Positions 8,617 to 18,250 are shown, counted from the stretch's first letter. The stretch: DNA of 37,104 nt from Actinomadura rubrisoli (GCF_004349215.1 NZ_SMKU01000055.1:1-37104), one strand, 5' to 3'. Notes: generated by a model not told the origin, from the sequence alone. A program made the numbers and translations.

Positions 8617-9710
8617 CCGACCCTTCGCAGTTCTCTCCGCCTCCACCGAACGCACCACAAGGCCCGCAGGGGCCGCACAACCCGAACGTCGTGCAGCCCC
8701 AGCGGGAGCTGCGCCGCATCGGGCTGTGGGGTGCGCCCGAGAGCGGGAAGACGACCTTCCTGGCGGCGCTCCAGGTGGCGGTGCTGCGCAACACCGACAA
8801 CTGGATGCTGTACGGGGTGAACGAGGAGTCCAACGACTTCCTCGACACCCAGACCGGGATGCTCACGCAGCATCGCCGGTTCCCTGCGGCGACGAAGTTC
8901 TCCAACGCGCTGAGCTGGACGCTGCGCGGCTCGACGGAGCTGCCGACGGGCAAGCGGTTCGGCAAGAAGACCAAGGACGTGCCGCTGGAGTTCAACATCG
9001 ACCTGCTGGACTCGCCCGGAGCGGTTCACGCGAGCAAGTCCGTCTCGACCGGGGCCGCGCCGTCCGAGGGCGACAACCTGGGGTTCGGCGACGAGGCGGA
9101 GGAGGTGCACACCGAGGTCGAGGAGGACCAGATCATCGAGCACCTCGCCGGCTGCGACGGGATCGTCTACCTGTTCGACCCGACGCGCGAGCGGCGGCAG
9201 GGCGACTCCTACAGCTACTTCCAGCGGACGCTGCTGAAGCTGTCGCGGCAGGTGTTCCGCGACCGGGGCTCGGCGGACGCGCGGTTGCCACAGTACCTGG
9301 CCGTGTGCGTCACGAAGTTCGACGCGCCGGAGGTGTACCGGCGGGCCCGGGTCGGCGGGTACCTGTCCTACGACGACACCCCGCAGATGCTGCCCCGCGT
9401 CCGGGAGGACTCGGCCGGGCACTTCTTCGCCGAGCTGTGCAAGGACTCGAAGGTCGGCAACGCCGACCTGGTGCTCAGCAGCATTCAGAAGTATTTTCAT
9501 CCCGACCGGGTGCGCTATTTCGCGACGTCGGCGGTCGGGTTCTACCTCGGGGAGGCCGACCGCTTCACCGAGAACGACTACTGGAACATCAGCAAGAGCG
9601 CCGACGGCAGCGTGGAGATCCGCGGCAAGGTGTGGCCGATCAACGTGGTGGAGCCGGTGCTGTGGCTGGGCCGGCGGCTGCCCGGCGACGCGAACGGGAG
9701 CGCCCGTTGA
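8613..9710 (+). CDS. P-loop GTPase of the system
   Basis: 365 residues from GTG 8613. GTPase motifs are readable: G1 GAPESGKT (40-47), G3 DSPG (133-136, with Ser in the second position) and G4 TKFD (234-237). A Pro-rich N-terminus precedes the domain. Between G3 and G4 is an acidic stretch (about 150-175) followed by a strand VYLFDP. This fits the large single-domain GTPases found next to GAP1-type proteins in actinobacterial conflict-like operons. It probably switches between GDP and GTP states to signal to the AAA+/vWA/GAP1 partners. No membrane segment is seen. The short 22-base gap to the next gene contains a good ribosome site. Confidence 0.85.
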   Translation: MTDPSQFSPPPPNAPQGPQGPHNPNVVQPQRELRRIGLWGAPESGKTTFLAALQVAVLRNTDNWMLYGVNEESNDFLDTQTGMLTQHRRFPAATKFSNALSWTLRGSTELPTGKRFGKKTKDVPLEFNIDLLDSPGAVHASKSVSTGAAPSEGDNLGFGDEAEEVHTEVEEDQIIEHLAGCDGIVYLFDPTRERRQGDSYSYFQRTLLKLSRQVFRDRGSADARLPQYLAVCVTKFDAPEVYRRARVGGYLSYDDTPQMLPRVREDSAGHFFAELCKDSKVGNADLVLSSIQKYFHPDRVRYFATSAVGFYLGEADRFTENDYWNISKSADGSVEIRGKVWPINVVEPVLWLGRRLPGDANGSAR

Positions 9711-9732
9711 CGGTGACGGGAGAGATGCCGCG

Positions 9733-12387
9733 ATGGTCCAGGTGACCGCCGGCTGGGCGCTGTTCGGCAAGCGTCCCGGCAGCAGCGACGACTACGGGGT
9801 GCTGAACAGCAGCCGGGAGCCGTTCACCCAGGCCGGGTTCACCCGGATCATCCGCCGGTACGGGCTCGGCACCCCGCCCGCGCACCGGACGGGCGAGGGC
9901 GCGCTGCCCTGGGTGACGATCAGCTGGGTGGGCGAGGCGCCCGACCGCTACCTCGGCATGTCCATCGAGGACTGGACCGAGCACCGCGACGGCTCGGGCC
10001 GTCCGGTCGCGTTCACCAAGTACATCTGCGTCCCGTACCAGGAGGTGGAGGCGGCGCCGGTCTCCTATACCGCGCTCTACCGGGAGCTGCTGCGGCTCGA
10101 CCTGCCCATGGACGGCGCGCCCGGCGAGCGGGTCACGCTCGTCACGCCGGAGTACTCGCCCGCCGACCTCGCCCGCGACATCGACCGGTTCGACCGGCAG
10201 AAGGTGATGCGGACGGCGGCGCTGCTGCTGGACGGCCGGGTCGACGTCGTCCACGCCGGCGAGGCGACCCTGCTGGACCGGCTCACGTTCCTGGACGCGG
10301 TGGCGGCGCTGCTGCCGTACGGGTACCGGGCCGACTTCACCGGCGCGACGTGGGCGGCCGGCGCGGCCGGCAAGATCCGCCTGGCGTTCACGCGGCGGGC
10401 GCGCGACGGCGCGCGCGAGGTGAGCTGGCGCGGCCCGGCCGAGGCCACGCCCCTGTCGAAGACCGCCAGCGGCTACCTGCGGCTGCTGAACGAGCTGCTC
10501 ATGCGCAACCGGGACCTGGCGTGGCTCGTCGGCTACCTCGCCGCCGACAGCGAGCCGCGCGACTTCGGGGACCCGAGGCACGCGCTGCGGCGGCTCTCGG
10601 ACGTGGAGTGGCCGCGCGCCGTCGCCCAGGCCGTCCGCGCGGGCAGTCCGGGGCTGGCCGACGAGATACGCAGGCTGCTGGTCGGCCCCCGGCTCCAGGA
10701 GATCGCGCCCGCCGACCAGAGCCGGGTGCTCGGCTGCCTGATCCGCGAGGGCGAGCCCGACGACCTGCCGCTGGTCGAGCGGCGCTGGGACCAGGCGGCC
10801 CCGACGGGCGGCATCGAGCTGACCGAAGCGCTGGTCGACGCCGCGGCGCGGCTGCTGTGGCGGGAGGAGCCCGACGGCCGGGTCTCGCGGTACGCCGCGT
10901 TCGCCGCGCAGCGCCGCCTCACCGACCCGTTCCTCGCCGGGCTGGTCCGGCGCGGCGAGACGGCCAGTCCGTCGCGGCCGGCGCGCGCGCTGGCGGCGGA
11001 GCTGATCCGCGACCATGTGGACCCGTCCGACCCGTCGTCGGCCGGTTCCCATCTGCTCACCGTGTTGGACCGCAACCACGCGCTGGCGGCCGTGCTCCTG
11101 GCCTCCGAGCACCGCGGGCCGGAGCGGATCGCGGCCTGGGTCGGCTGGCTCAGCGGGCGGCTCCGCGACATGCTGCCGCCGTTCCGGGACGTGCTCGCCG
11201 GCAAGGAGGTGCGCGCCGCGGTGCTGGGCGGCTTCGCCGACGGGCAGCCGGAATGGGCGTCGGCGCTGATCCGGGTCACGGGGCGGCTCGGGCGCCTGAA
11301 TCTCGTCCTGCCCGGCCTGCTCTCCTGGCTGGGCGGCCGCGCCTCCAGCACGGCCTCCCGCACCTTCGCCCGGGGAGTGCTCGGCGACCTGGAGACCGAC
11401 GAGCGCGGCGGGCAGGGTGCGACCGACGCCCTGCTGCTCATGCTCGGGGCGCCCCCGCGCTTCCTCGCGAACGCGTCCGGCGCCGCCGACTTCGCCATGT
11501 ACGAGAAAGGCTTCCTCTGGGCCTGGCTGAACTGCCCCGTCCCGAGCATGGCCGGGACGATGGTGCACGGGCTGGCCGACGCGCTGCGCTCGCGCCCGTG
11601 GGCGGGCGACCCCGATCGCGCCGACGCGGTGATCAACCTGGCCAGGGGGCTGCTGTCCCAGGGCGAGCAGGACTGGACGCCGCTGATCTGGGTGCTGGAC
11701 GCCGAACCGCCCGACCCCGACCTGGTGGCGCGGCCCGCGTTCGGCGAGCTCCGCAAGCGGCTGCGGGAGAACGAGGCGGCCCACCGGCCCGCGGAACTGA
11801 TGCCCGCGTCCGGGATGACACCCCCCGGCCCCAACGGAGCGGCCCCCGCCGAGGGGGCCGCCGCGCCGGCGCCGCTCCTGACGCAGCCCGCCCCGGGCGC
11901 GCACGGACCGCTCGCCCCGGACGCCGGGTTCGACGAGGTCGCCAAGTTCTACCTGGACGTCGCCATGCGCCCCTGGGGGAGCGCGGCCACCGCGCTGATG
12001 GCCGTCGCCGACGCGGGACGGCCGCTCACGGCGGAGGAGGCATACACCCTGATGAAGGAGGTCGAGTACGCCGTCGCGTACCGCTACGACCGCGATCAGG
12101 CCGACCGGTACGTCCGCCATCTGACCGAGGCCGTCATCGGGGGCACGCTGGGCGTGGACGTCGCGGCCGAGTTCCGCGCCGTCCTCGCCGACTTCGCCTC
12201 CCAGGAGGTCGTCCGCCAGGTGGCGCTGATCGAGGCCGCGGGCATGGAGGTCCCCGGGCAGCCTGGGTGGGAGCCGAGCGAGCAGGTCCGCACCCGGCTC
12301 GACGAGATCAAGTCGTCCCTTGAACGGGTGGCCAAGATAGGCCGCGGCGGCCTGCGGCGGCTGCGGCGCAACAGGCCGGACGGATGA
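9733..12387 (+). CDS. GTPase-associated protein 1 (GAP1)-like
   Basis: 884 residues from ATG 9733, with GGGAGAG 8-9 bases upstream. The N-terminal 150 residues (starting VQVTAGWALFGKRPG, with aromatic strand PVAFTKYICVPYQE) match what I know of the type-2 N-terminal domain of GTPase-associated protein 1. The middle (about 160-650) is a long mostly helical region, and the C-terminal 120 residues are again helical and Arg-rich after a Pro/Ala linker (about 695-735). Such proteins are always encoded beside a GTPase and are thought to be its scaffold or regulator. No enzyme motif is seen. The family name is from memory and was not searched. Its stop overlaps the next start as ATGA. Confidence 0.7.
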   Translation: MVQVTAGWALFGKRPGSSDDYGVLNSSREPFTQAGFTRIIRRYGLGTPPAHRTGEGALPWVTISWVGEAPDRYLGMSIEDWTEHRDGSGRPVAFTKYICVPYQEVEAAPVSYTALYRELLRLDLPMDGAPGERVTLVTPEYSPADLARDIDRFDRQKVMRTAALLLDGRVDVVHAGEATLLDRLTFLDAVAALLPYGYRADFTGATWAAGAAGKIRLAFTRRARDGAREVSWRGPAEATPLSKTASGYLRLLNELLMRNRDLAWLVGYLAADSEPRDFGDPRHALRRLSDVEWPRAVAQAVRAGSPGLADEIRRLLVGPRLQEIAPADQSRVLGCLIREGEPDDLPLVERRWDQAAPTGGIELTEALVDAAARLLWREEPDGRVSRYAAFAAQRRLTDPFLAGLVRRGETASPSRPARALAAELIRDHVDPSDPSSAGSHLLTVLDRNHALAAVLLASEHRGPERIAAWVGWLSGRLRDMLPPFRDVLAGKEVRAAVLGGFADGQPEWASALIRVTGRLGRLNLVLPGLLSWLGGRASSTASRTFARGVLGDLETDERGGQGATDALLLMLGAPPRFLANASGAADFAMYEKGFLWAWLNCPVPSMAGTMVHGLADALRSRPWAGDPDRADAVINLARGLLSQGEQDWTPLIWVLDAEPPDPDLVARPAFGELRKRLRENEAAHRPAELMPASGMTPPGPNGAAPAEGAAAPAPLLTQPAPGAHGPLAPDAGFDEVAKFYLDVAMRPWGSAATALMAVADAGRPLTAEEAYTLMKEVEYAVAYRYDRDQADRYVRHLTEAVIGGTLGVDVAAEFRAVLADFASQEVVRQVALIEAAGMEVPGQPGWEPSEQVRTRLDEIKSSLERVAKIGRGGLRRLRRNRPDG

Positions 12388-13607
12388 GCGGCCTGCTGTC
12401 CGTCGCGCTGGACGCCGGGTCGGCGACCACGCGGCTGGCGCTGGGCGGCCCCGGCGTCCCGCCCGTGGTCGAGGCGCGGCCGACGCCGGACGGCGACCTC
12501 GCGGTCTTCCTGTCGAAGCTGCTGGAGGCGGGCCGGGCGCGGGCGCCCGGCGCGATCGCCGGGATGACGGTGACCGTCCCCGAGGCGTGGCAGGACGGGA
12601 CCGCCGAGGGCGTCCGCGCCTACGAGCGGCTCCGCCGGACCGTCCTGGAGGAGCTCGGCTGGCCGCGGGTCACCTGGCTCGGGCAGGCCGGGTGCGTCGC
12701 CGCCGAGGCCGTCGCCGGGCGCCCGCGACCCGGCGGCCCGGTGCTGGTCTGCGACCTCGGGGCCCGGACGGTCGGCGCCGCGCTCTGCGCCGCCGGCGGC
12801 CGGTCCCTGCGGGTGGCGTCCGTCGCGGTCGCCGAGCGCGACCAGGGCGCCGGGCTCGCGTTCGACGCGGCCGTGGCGGCGGCGGCCCCCGTGGACGGGT
12901 TCGAGGCCCTGTTCGCCGGTGCCCGGGCCCGGCACGGGCGCCGCGCCGCCGTCGTCCTGCCGCGCGCCTGGACCCACCCGCGCTACCGGGAGGCGCCCGT
13001 CTACCGGGTCGGCGACACCGACATCACCGCCGGGACGCTCATCGACGCGTTCGGCGCCACCGCCGCCGCCCTCAAGGACGTCGTGAGCCGCGTCCTGGAC
13101 GGCTCCGGGTCCCCGGCCGCGGTGGCGGTCGCCGGGAAGTTCGGGGTGTTCCCCCTGGTCGGCCGGATGCTGACCGACGAGCTCGCGCCGCCGGAGCCGC
13201 CGATGGTGCTGGGCCCGGCCGCCGCGGTCCGGGGCGCGCTGCGGATCGCGGCCGGGGAGATCGAGGTGGCGCCCCCGGACCGTCCCGCCGTGACGCTGCC
13301 CCTGCACCGCGTCCGGCACGGGCTGCTGGAGGTCCGGGACGTGCCGCTCGACCCGTCCACCGACTACGCGTCCCAGGACGGCTACCCGGTGCTGGTGGAG
13401 GTCCCGGCGGAGGGACCCGCCCCCTTCGGCGTCCGGGTGGACGGCCTGGACGTCCCAGTCCGGCCGCCGGACCTGCCGCCCGGCTCGTACCGGGTGGGGC
13501 TGCGCCCGTCCCACACCGGTCCCGGCGTCCTCGTCCTCGCCCCGACGGCCGGCGGGGAGCCGCGCCTGTGCCCCCTCGCCGAACCCCCGACGGAGCCGCC
13601 CCGATGA
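12384..13607 (+). CDS. Hsp70/actin-fold ATPase-like protein
   Basis: 407 residues. Actin/Hsp70-superfamily phosphate loops are visible: phosphate-1 ALDAGSATTRLALG near residues 8-21 and phosphate-2 VLVCDLGARTVG near 120-131. An MTVTVPEAW strand resembles the Hsp70 TVPA segment, and the glycine-rich VAVAGKFGVFPLVGRML near 245-262 is in the place of the adenosine loop. After about residue 300 comes a beta-rich region instead of a full DnaK substrate domain and lid. It may act as a nucleotide-dependent chaperone-like subunit of the operon; substrate unknown. Both ends overlap neighbours as ATGA, so it is almost certainly translated with them. Confidence 0.8.
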   Translation: MSGLLSVALDAGSATTRLALGGPGVPPVVEARPTPDGDLAVFLSKLLEAGRARAPGAIAGMTVTVPEAWQDGTAEGVRAYERLRRTVLEELGWPRVTWLGQAGCVAAEAVAGRPRPGGPVLVCDLGARTVGAALCAAGGRSLRVASVAVAERDQGAGLAFDAAVAAAAPVDGFEALFAGARARHGRRAAVVLPRAWTHPRYREAPVYRVGDTDITAGTLIDAFGATAAALKDVVSRVLDGSGSPAAVAVAGKFGVFPLVGRMLTDELAPPEPPMVLGPAAAVRGALRIAAGEIEVAPPDRPAVTLPLHRVRHGLLEVRDVPLDPSTDYASQDGYPVLVEVPAEGPAPFGVRVDGLDVPVRPPDLPPGSYRVGLRPSHTGPGVLVLAPTAGGEPRLCPLAEPPTEPPR

Positions 13608-14560
13608 CCACCGACCTGAAGGCCCTGATCGCCGCCGCCCTCGCCGAGGACGGCCCGGTCGCCGCGCTGACCGTGCTGCGCGGCGCGGCGGACTGGTCGG
13701 CCGAGGCCCTCGCCGCGGGCCTCGCCGACGATGTGGCCGCGTTCCAGGCCGTGGTGGCGCTGGACGACGCCCTCGACCGGCTCGCCGCCGTCGAGCGCGC
13801 CGTCCCGGCCCTCGTGGAGGCGGCCTCGCCGGGCCGTCCCGTCCAGGACCACCTGCGGGAGCGGCACGCCGAGCTGGCCGCCGCGCGCGACCGCCTCGCC
13901 ACCGACCGGGCCGCGCTGGACGATCTCGGCCGTGCCGAGCGGGAGCTCGCCGAGGTGGCCGCCGAGCACGACCGGCTGCGCGGCCGCGTCGCCGAGCTGC
14001 GCCGCCTGCGCCGCCTCGCCGACGAGGTCGAGGACCTGCGCGCCCAGGAGGAGGCCCTCACCGCGCAGGCCGCCGCCCTGACCGCCCCGGCCGAGGACGC
14101 CGAGCGCGCCGCCGGGCAGGCCGCGGGGGAGCTGCTCCGGCTCACCCGCGAGCAGCTCGCCGTCCTGGACCCGCAGGTCCGGCAGGCGATCGAGGACGCA
14201 GCCGCCGCGCACGCCGAGCTGTCGGACCTGCGCGAGCGGCTCGACGGCGCCGAGGAGCGCATCGAGGCGTCCCGCGCGGAGCTGGCCGAGGCCGCCCAGG
14301 GCTTCGACCGGCTGCGCGACCGGCACGAGCAGATCCTCGGCCCCCTGCGCGCCTACCGCCGGGCCGACCGCGACCTGGCCGCCGCGCTGAACGGCGGCGC
14401 CCTCTCCCTGACCAAGGACTCCGGCCTAGAACGCGCCGAGCGGGAGCTCGCCACCATCGAGGAGCGCCTCGCCGCGATCGACGAGGTCCTGGCCCGCGTC
14501 CTCACCGACCACGCCCAGGCCCACGAGAAGGCCCGCACCACCCTCGGCTGGGCGGGATGA
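13604..14560 (+). CDS. second coiled-coil protein of the operon
   Basis: 318 residues from ATG 13604, which overlaps the Hsp70-like stop (ATGA). Residues 60-310 are nearly continuous heptad-like helix rich in Ala, Glu, Arg and Leu, with a short break near 255-275. The first 60 residues form a small helical head. No catalytic or membrane motif is seen. It is the last gene of the operon and is probably a scaffold or nucleotide-exchange-like partner of the Hsp70-fold protein, by inference from adjacency only. The stop codon lies inside the first copy of a 22-bp tandem repeat. Confidence 0.8.
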   Translation: MTTDLKALIAAALAEDGPVAALTVLRGAADWSAEALAAGLADDVAAFQAVVALDDALDRLAAVERAVPALVEAASPGRPVQDHLRERHAELAAARDRLATDRAALDDLGRAERELAEVAAEHDRLRGRVAELRRLRRLADEVEDLRAQEEALTAQAAALTAPAEDAERAAGQAAGELLRLTREQLAVLDPQVRQAIEDAAAAHAELSDLRERLDGAEERIEASRAELAEAAQGFDRLRDRHEQILGPLRAYRRADRDLAAALNGGALSLTKDSGLERAERELATIEERLAAIDEVLARVLTDHAQAHEKARTTLGWAG

Positions 14561-14592
14561 TCGGTACCGATGGGCGGGCTGATCGGTACCGA
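14549..14592 (+). repeat. 22-bp tandem repeat with TCGGTACCGA palindromes
   Basis: Two adjacent 22-base copies (14549-14570 and 14571-14592) differ at one base. Each ends in the perfect 10-base palindrome TCGGTACCGA, so the palindromes sit exactly two helical turns apart. The first copy contains the stop codon of the coiled-coil gene, and the repeat lies 123 bases before asd. It could be a tandem operator for asd, a recombination scar, or a chance duplication. Confidence 0.7.
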
Positions 14593-14636
14593 GCTTGGTT
14601 GAGCAGTGCTTAAGGTCGGTAGGAAAGGCTTTGTGA

Positions 14637-15734
<1,098 letters not shown>

Positions 15735-15736
15735 AC

Positions 15737-15753
15737 CGCCGGGCTACCCGGCG
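15737..15753. terminator. small hairpin between convergent asd and DUF2277
   Basis: CGCCGGG (15737-15743) and CCCGGCG (15747-15753) form a perfect 7-bp stem with a 3-base loop. The loop is the DUF2277 stop codon (TAG on the minus strand). There is no T-tract, as is common in high-GC actinobacteria. It could end transcription from both sides. Confidence 0.5.
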
Positions 15754-15962
15754 CGGCGCCCCTTGACCTCCAGGGTGTCCAGGAGCGTCGCCGTGGTGCG
15801 GGCGATCTCCTCCACGGCCTGGTCGAAGGCTGCGGCGTTGTGGGCGGCGGGGGCACGGAAACCGGAGATCTTCCGGACGTACTGGAGCGCGGCCGCCCGG
15901 ACGTCCTGGTCGGTCACGTCCTCGGCGAAGGGCGGGCGGAGCGTTTTGATACTGCGGCACAT
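15744..15962 (-). CDS. DUF2277 family small protein
   Basis: 72 residues from ATG 15962, starting MCRSIKTLRPPF, the typical opening of DUF2277. The rest (VRAAALQYVRKISGF, then a helical EEIARTTATLLDTL segment) also fits this short, widespread actinobacterial family of unknown function. A G-rich stretch lies just upstream of the start. The open frame continues upstream through the 23-bp repeat region to 16199 with low-complexity sequence. I reject that extension because the conserved family begins at MCRSI. Confidence 0.85.
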   Translation of the reverse strand: MCRSIKTLRPPFAEDVTDQDVRAAALQYVRKISGFRAPAAHNAAAFDQAVEEIARTTATLLDTLEVKGRRAG

Positions 15963-16000
15963 GCCCCCATTGTCACCCCTGCCACCGACAACGCACCCGT

Positions 16001-16103
16001 GAGGCCCCGACAACGGGCATGCGAGGCCCCCGGCAAGGGACGTGTGAGGCCCCCGGCAACGGACGTGTGAGGGCCCCGGCAACGGACGTGTGAGGCCCCC
16101 GAC
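16001..16103. repeat. about 23-bp intergenic tandem repeat, five units
   Basis: Units beginning GAGGCCCC/GAGGGCCC start at 16001, 16023, 16046, 16069 and 16092, a period of 22-23 bases. The best-conserved units read GAGGCCCCCGGCAACGGACG plus TGT. They lie between the DUF2277 start and the terminator of the M4 protease gene. They are not CRISPR: there are no spacers. The copies are imperfect, so this is an older minisatellite or a protein-binding array. Confidence 0.8.
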
Positions 16104-16160
16104 GCCGAGGACAGTGGCGCCGGGGGCCGGCGGGGGGCGGGTCCCCGTCCAGTCGCGGAG

Positions 16161-16197
16161 GGCCGTACGGGACGGGCCGAGATCGTCCCGTACGGCC
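16161..16197 (-). terminator. strong hairpin terminator of the M4 protease gene
   Basis: A perfect 14-bp inverted repeat, GGCCGTACGGGACG (16161-16174) and its complement (16184-16197), has a 9-base loop. It begins 8 bases past the M4 stop codon. No U-run follows, matching the I-shaped terminators usual in actinobacteria. Confidence 0.85.
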
Positions 16198-16205
16198 ACC
16201 AGCGA

Positions 16206-18131
16206 TCAGCCCGTGCAGGTGGTGGGCTCACCGCCGGCCGCCGGGACGCTGACCGCGTTCCACGCGTCCCGGGTGCGGGTGAAGTCGGTGCAGGTCGCCT
16301 TGCCGGCCTTCACCAGGTTGAGCACGGCCTGGAGGGACGTCTTGCGGACGGTCCCGTGGGTCCAGGTGCTGGTCTTCATGTTGAGGGTCGACATGAAGAT
16401 CAGGCCGGCCTTCTGCACGCCGACACCCGTGACGGTGGATTTGTTGCAGGTCGGGCTGTTGGGCCGCCCGTTCTTCGGGTCATTGGCGTGGGAACCCTCG
16501 GCGAGCAGGTAGAACCAGTGGTTCTGGACGCCCGCCGCCGCGTGCACCTCCATGATGGGCACGGCGGAGCTGTAGCAGTTGGGGTTCCCGTTGACCTTGG
16601 ACGGGTTGGACATGACGCGGATGGGGCCCTGGCCGACGAGGTCGACCTCCTCGCCCACGTCGTAGTCCGGCGGGTCGTAGTTGAGGAGGGCGGTGTTGCC
16701 GGAGATCTGCTCGGCGACCCTCGGCTCGTTGATGTACCACTCGGTGAGGGCGCCGAAGATGTCGCCGGTCGACTCGTTCAGGCCGCCCTTCTCGTTGCCG
16801 CCGCCGGAGCCGCCCGGCGTGTTCTGGAAGATGGCGTGGCCGAGCTCGTGCGCCACGACGTCGGTGGGCGTGGCCTGGCGCGTGCTGGACTGGTTGCGGC
16901 CGAAGTTGGCGTAGCTCCCGTTCCAGTACGCGTTGGCCTGGTTGAGCCCGGCGCGCATGGGCCAGCCGCCGCCGTTGCCGTTGAGGCCGTTGCGCCCGAG
17001 CCATGCCTTGACCATGTCGGACTCGCTCTGCGCGGCCTTCATGGCGTCGACGCAGGCGGTTTCGAGGTCGGTGCCGACCGCGTTGCCCCAGGCGTCGTCG
17101 GTACCGGTGTAGATGGTGCCGCTCTGGTCGGCGCAGCTGATGCCGGGCCGTCCGAGGTCGCGCATGGTGAAGGACCCGCCGGAGCCGGTGGTGGCGATGC
17201 TGGTCGGCTTGTTCTTGCCGCCGTGGTAGAAGCTCTGGTCGTCGGCTGCGTCGACCACCTCGTCCCAGGTGTTCACCACCTTGCCGGTGACGGCGTCGAC
17301 GAGGACGTGCAGGCTGGCGGGCCGTACCGGGGCCGCGGCGGCCATGCCGTACGAGCCCTTGGGGCCGTGCTTGCCGGCGATCCCATAGGAGCCCTTCGGG
17401 CCGTGCTTGCCGGCGATCCCGTAAGAGCCCTTCGGGCCGGGCGGTGCGGCGAACCCGTAGGAGCCCTTGGGGCCGGGCGGGCCGGCCAGGCCGTAGGAAC
17501 CGTCCGGCGGGGCGAATCCGTAGGAACCGTCCGGCGGAGCGAAACCGTAGGAACCGTCCGGCGGAGCGAAGCCGTACGAGCCGTCCGGCGGGGCGAAGCC
17601 GTACGAGCGGGGAGGACGGCGCTTGCCGTGGACGACGGTCTCGTAGACCAGCCGGCCGGAGCCCTCCGCGACGACGGTCAGCTTCGGTGTCGAGGTGCTC
17701 GTGACCTTGGCGAGCCGCTTCCGGGAGATCGCCGCGGCCCTGGCCGCGGTCAGCTTCGGCGTGGTCGCGACCGAGAGCTCGGCGGTCTGGGCGACGGACG
17801 TGCTCAGAACCTTTCCGGCCGCGTCGGTCGCGACGACGAAGTCACCGCCCTGGACGGGCAGCCCCGCGTAGGTGCGCTCGTAGGAGACGAACTGGAGACC
17901 GCCGGCGCCTGCCACGACCCCGCGGCGGACGATCTTGTCCTTGGGGGAGGCGTGGATCGGGGCCTGGCCGGACGACACGAGGTGGTCGGCGGAGGCGGCC
18001 GCGGCCTGGGGCGACGGGATGGGGGACGCCGGGACGGCGCGTGCGCTCGCGCCGGCGGCGGGTGCGGCGGACATCGCCACGGCGAGGCCGGCGGTAATGG
18101 CCGCCGCCCCGAGCGCGGTCTGGTGTCTCAC
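16206..18131 (-). CDS. secreted M4 (thermolysin-type) metalloprotease with SYG repeat insert
   Basis: 641 residues from GTG 18131 (AGGAG 7 bases upstream; the neighbouring M4 protein starts with the same RHQTA). Order: signal peptide (about 1-28), FTP/PepSY-like propeptide (about 40-300), M4 catalytic domain (about 300-641). Zinc and catalytic residues are HELGH 428-432 and Glu453 in GGLNESTGD, with His530 (EVHAAAG) in the place of the thermolysin catalytic histidine. The protein should be an extracellular neutral endopeptidase, kept inactive until the propeptide is removed. Unlike the second M4 gene it ends right after the catalytic domain. Odd feature: residues 176-264 are nine SYG-headed repeats dropped into the propeptide. 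A strong terminator follows. Confidence 0.93.
   Translation of the reverse strand: MRHQTALGAAAITAGLAVAMSAAPAAGASARAVPASPIPSPQAAAASADHLVSSGQAPIHASPKDKIVRRGVVAGAGGLQFVSYERTYAGLPVQGGDFVVATDAAGKVLSTSVAQTAELSVATTPKLTAARAAAISRKRLAKVTSTSTPKLTVVAEGSGRLVYETVVHGKRRPPRSYGFAPPDGSYGFAPPDGSYGFAPPDGSYGFAPPDGSYGLAGPPGPKGSYGFAAPPGPKGSYGIAGKHGPKGSYGIAGKHGPKGSYGMAAAAPVRPASLHVLVDAVTGKVVNTWDEVVDAADDQSFYHGGKNKPTSIATTGSGGSFTMRDLGRPGISCADQSGTIYTGTDDAWGNAVGTDLETACVDAMKAAQSESDMVKAWLGRNGLNGNGGGWPMRAGLNQANAYWNGSYANFGRNQSSTRQATPTDVVAHELGHAIFQNTPGGSGGGNEKGGLNESTGDIFGALTEWYINEPRVAEQISGNTALLNYDPPDYDVGEEVDLVGQGPIRVMSNPSKVNGNPNCYSSAVPIMEVHAAAGVQNHWFYLLAEGSHANDPKNGRPNSPTCNKSTVTGVGVQKAGLIFMSTLNMKTSTWTHGTVRKTSLQAVLNLVKAGKATCTDFTRTRDAWNAVSVPAAGGEPTTCTG
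17340..17606 (-). repeat. in-frame 27-bp and 36-bp repeats coding for SYG units
   Basis: This block inside the M4 gene codes for four copies of SYGFAPPDG (27 bp each), four 12-residue units such as SYGLAGPPGPKG and SYGIAGKHGPKG (36 bp each), then a partial SYGMA. It gives 89 residues rich in Gly, Pro, Ser and Tyr, partly collagen-like (GPPGPKG). The second M4 protein has no such block between the same two propeptide strands, so it is a clean insertion into a loop. Confidence 0.95.
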
Positions 18132-18250
18132 AGGGGGACTCCTTACACGGGCCGGGGCCTCGCCGCCCGCGGAGGTCCTTGTGGGAGGGGACCGCGGGTG
18201 CCGGGGCCACCCGGCGTTGACTGAGGAGGAAACCCGCGATGAGGGGCTGT

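Noticed and set aside
14599..14625. asd promoter TTGAGC...TAGGAA
   Set aside because: The spacer is only 15 bp and both boxes are weak, so it was not listed as a feature.
16001..16103. CRISPR array
   Set aside because: The 23-bp units are head-to-tail with no unique spacers, and no cas genes are present.
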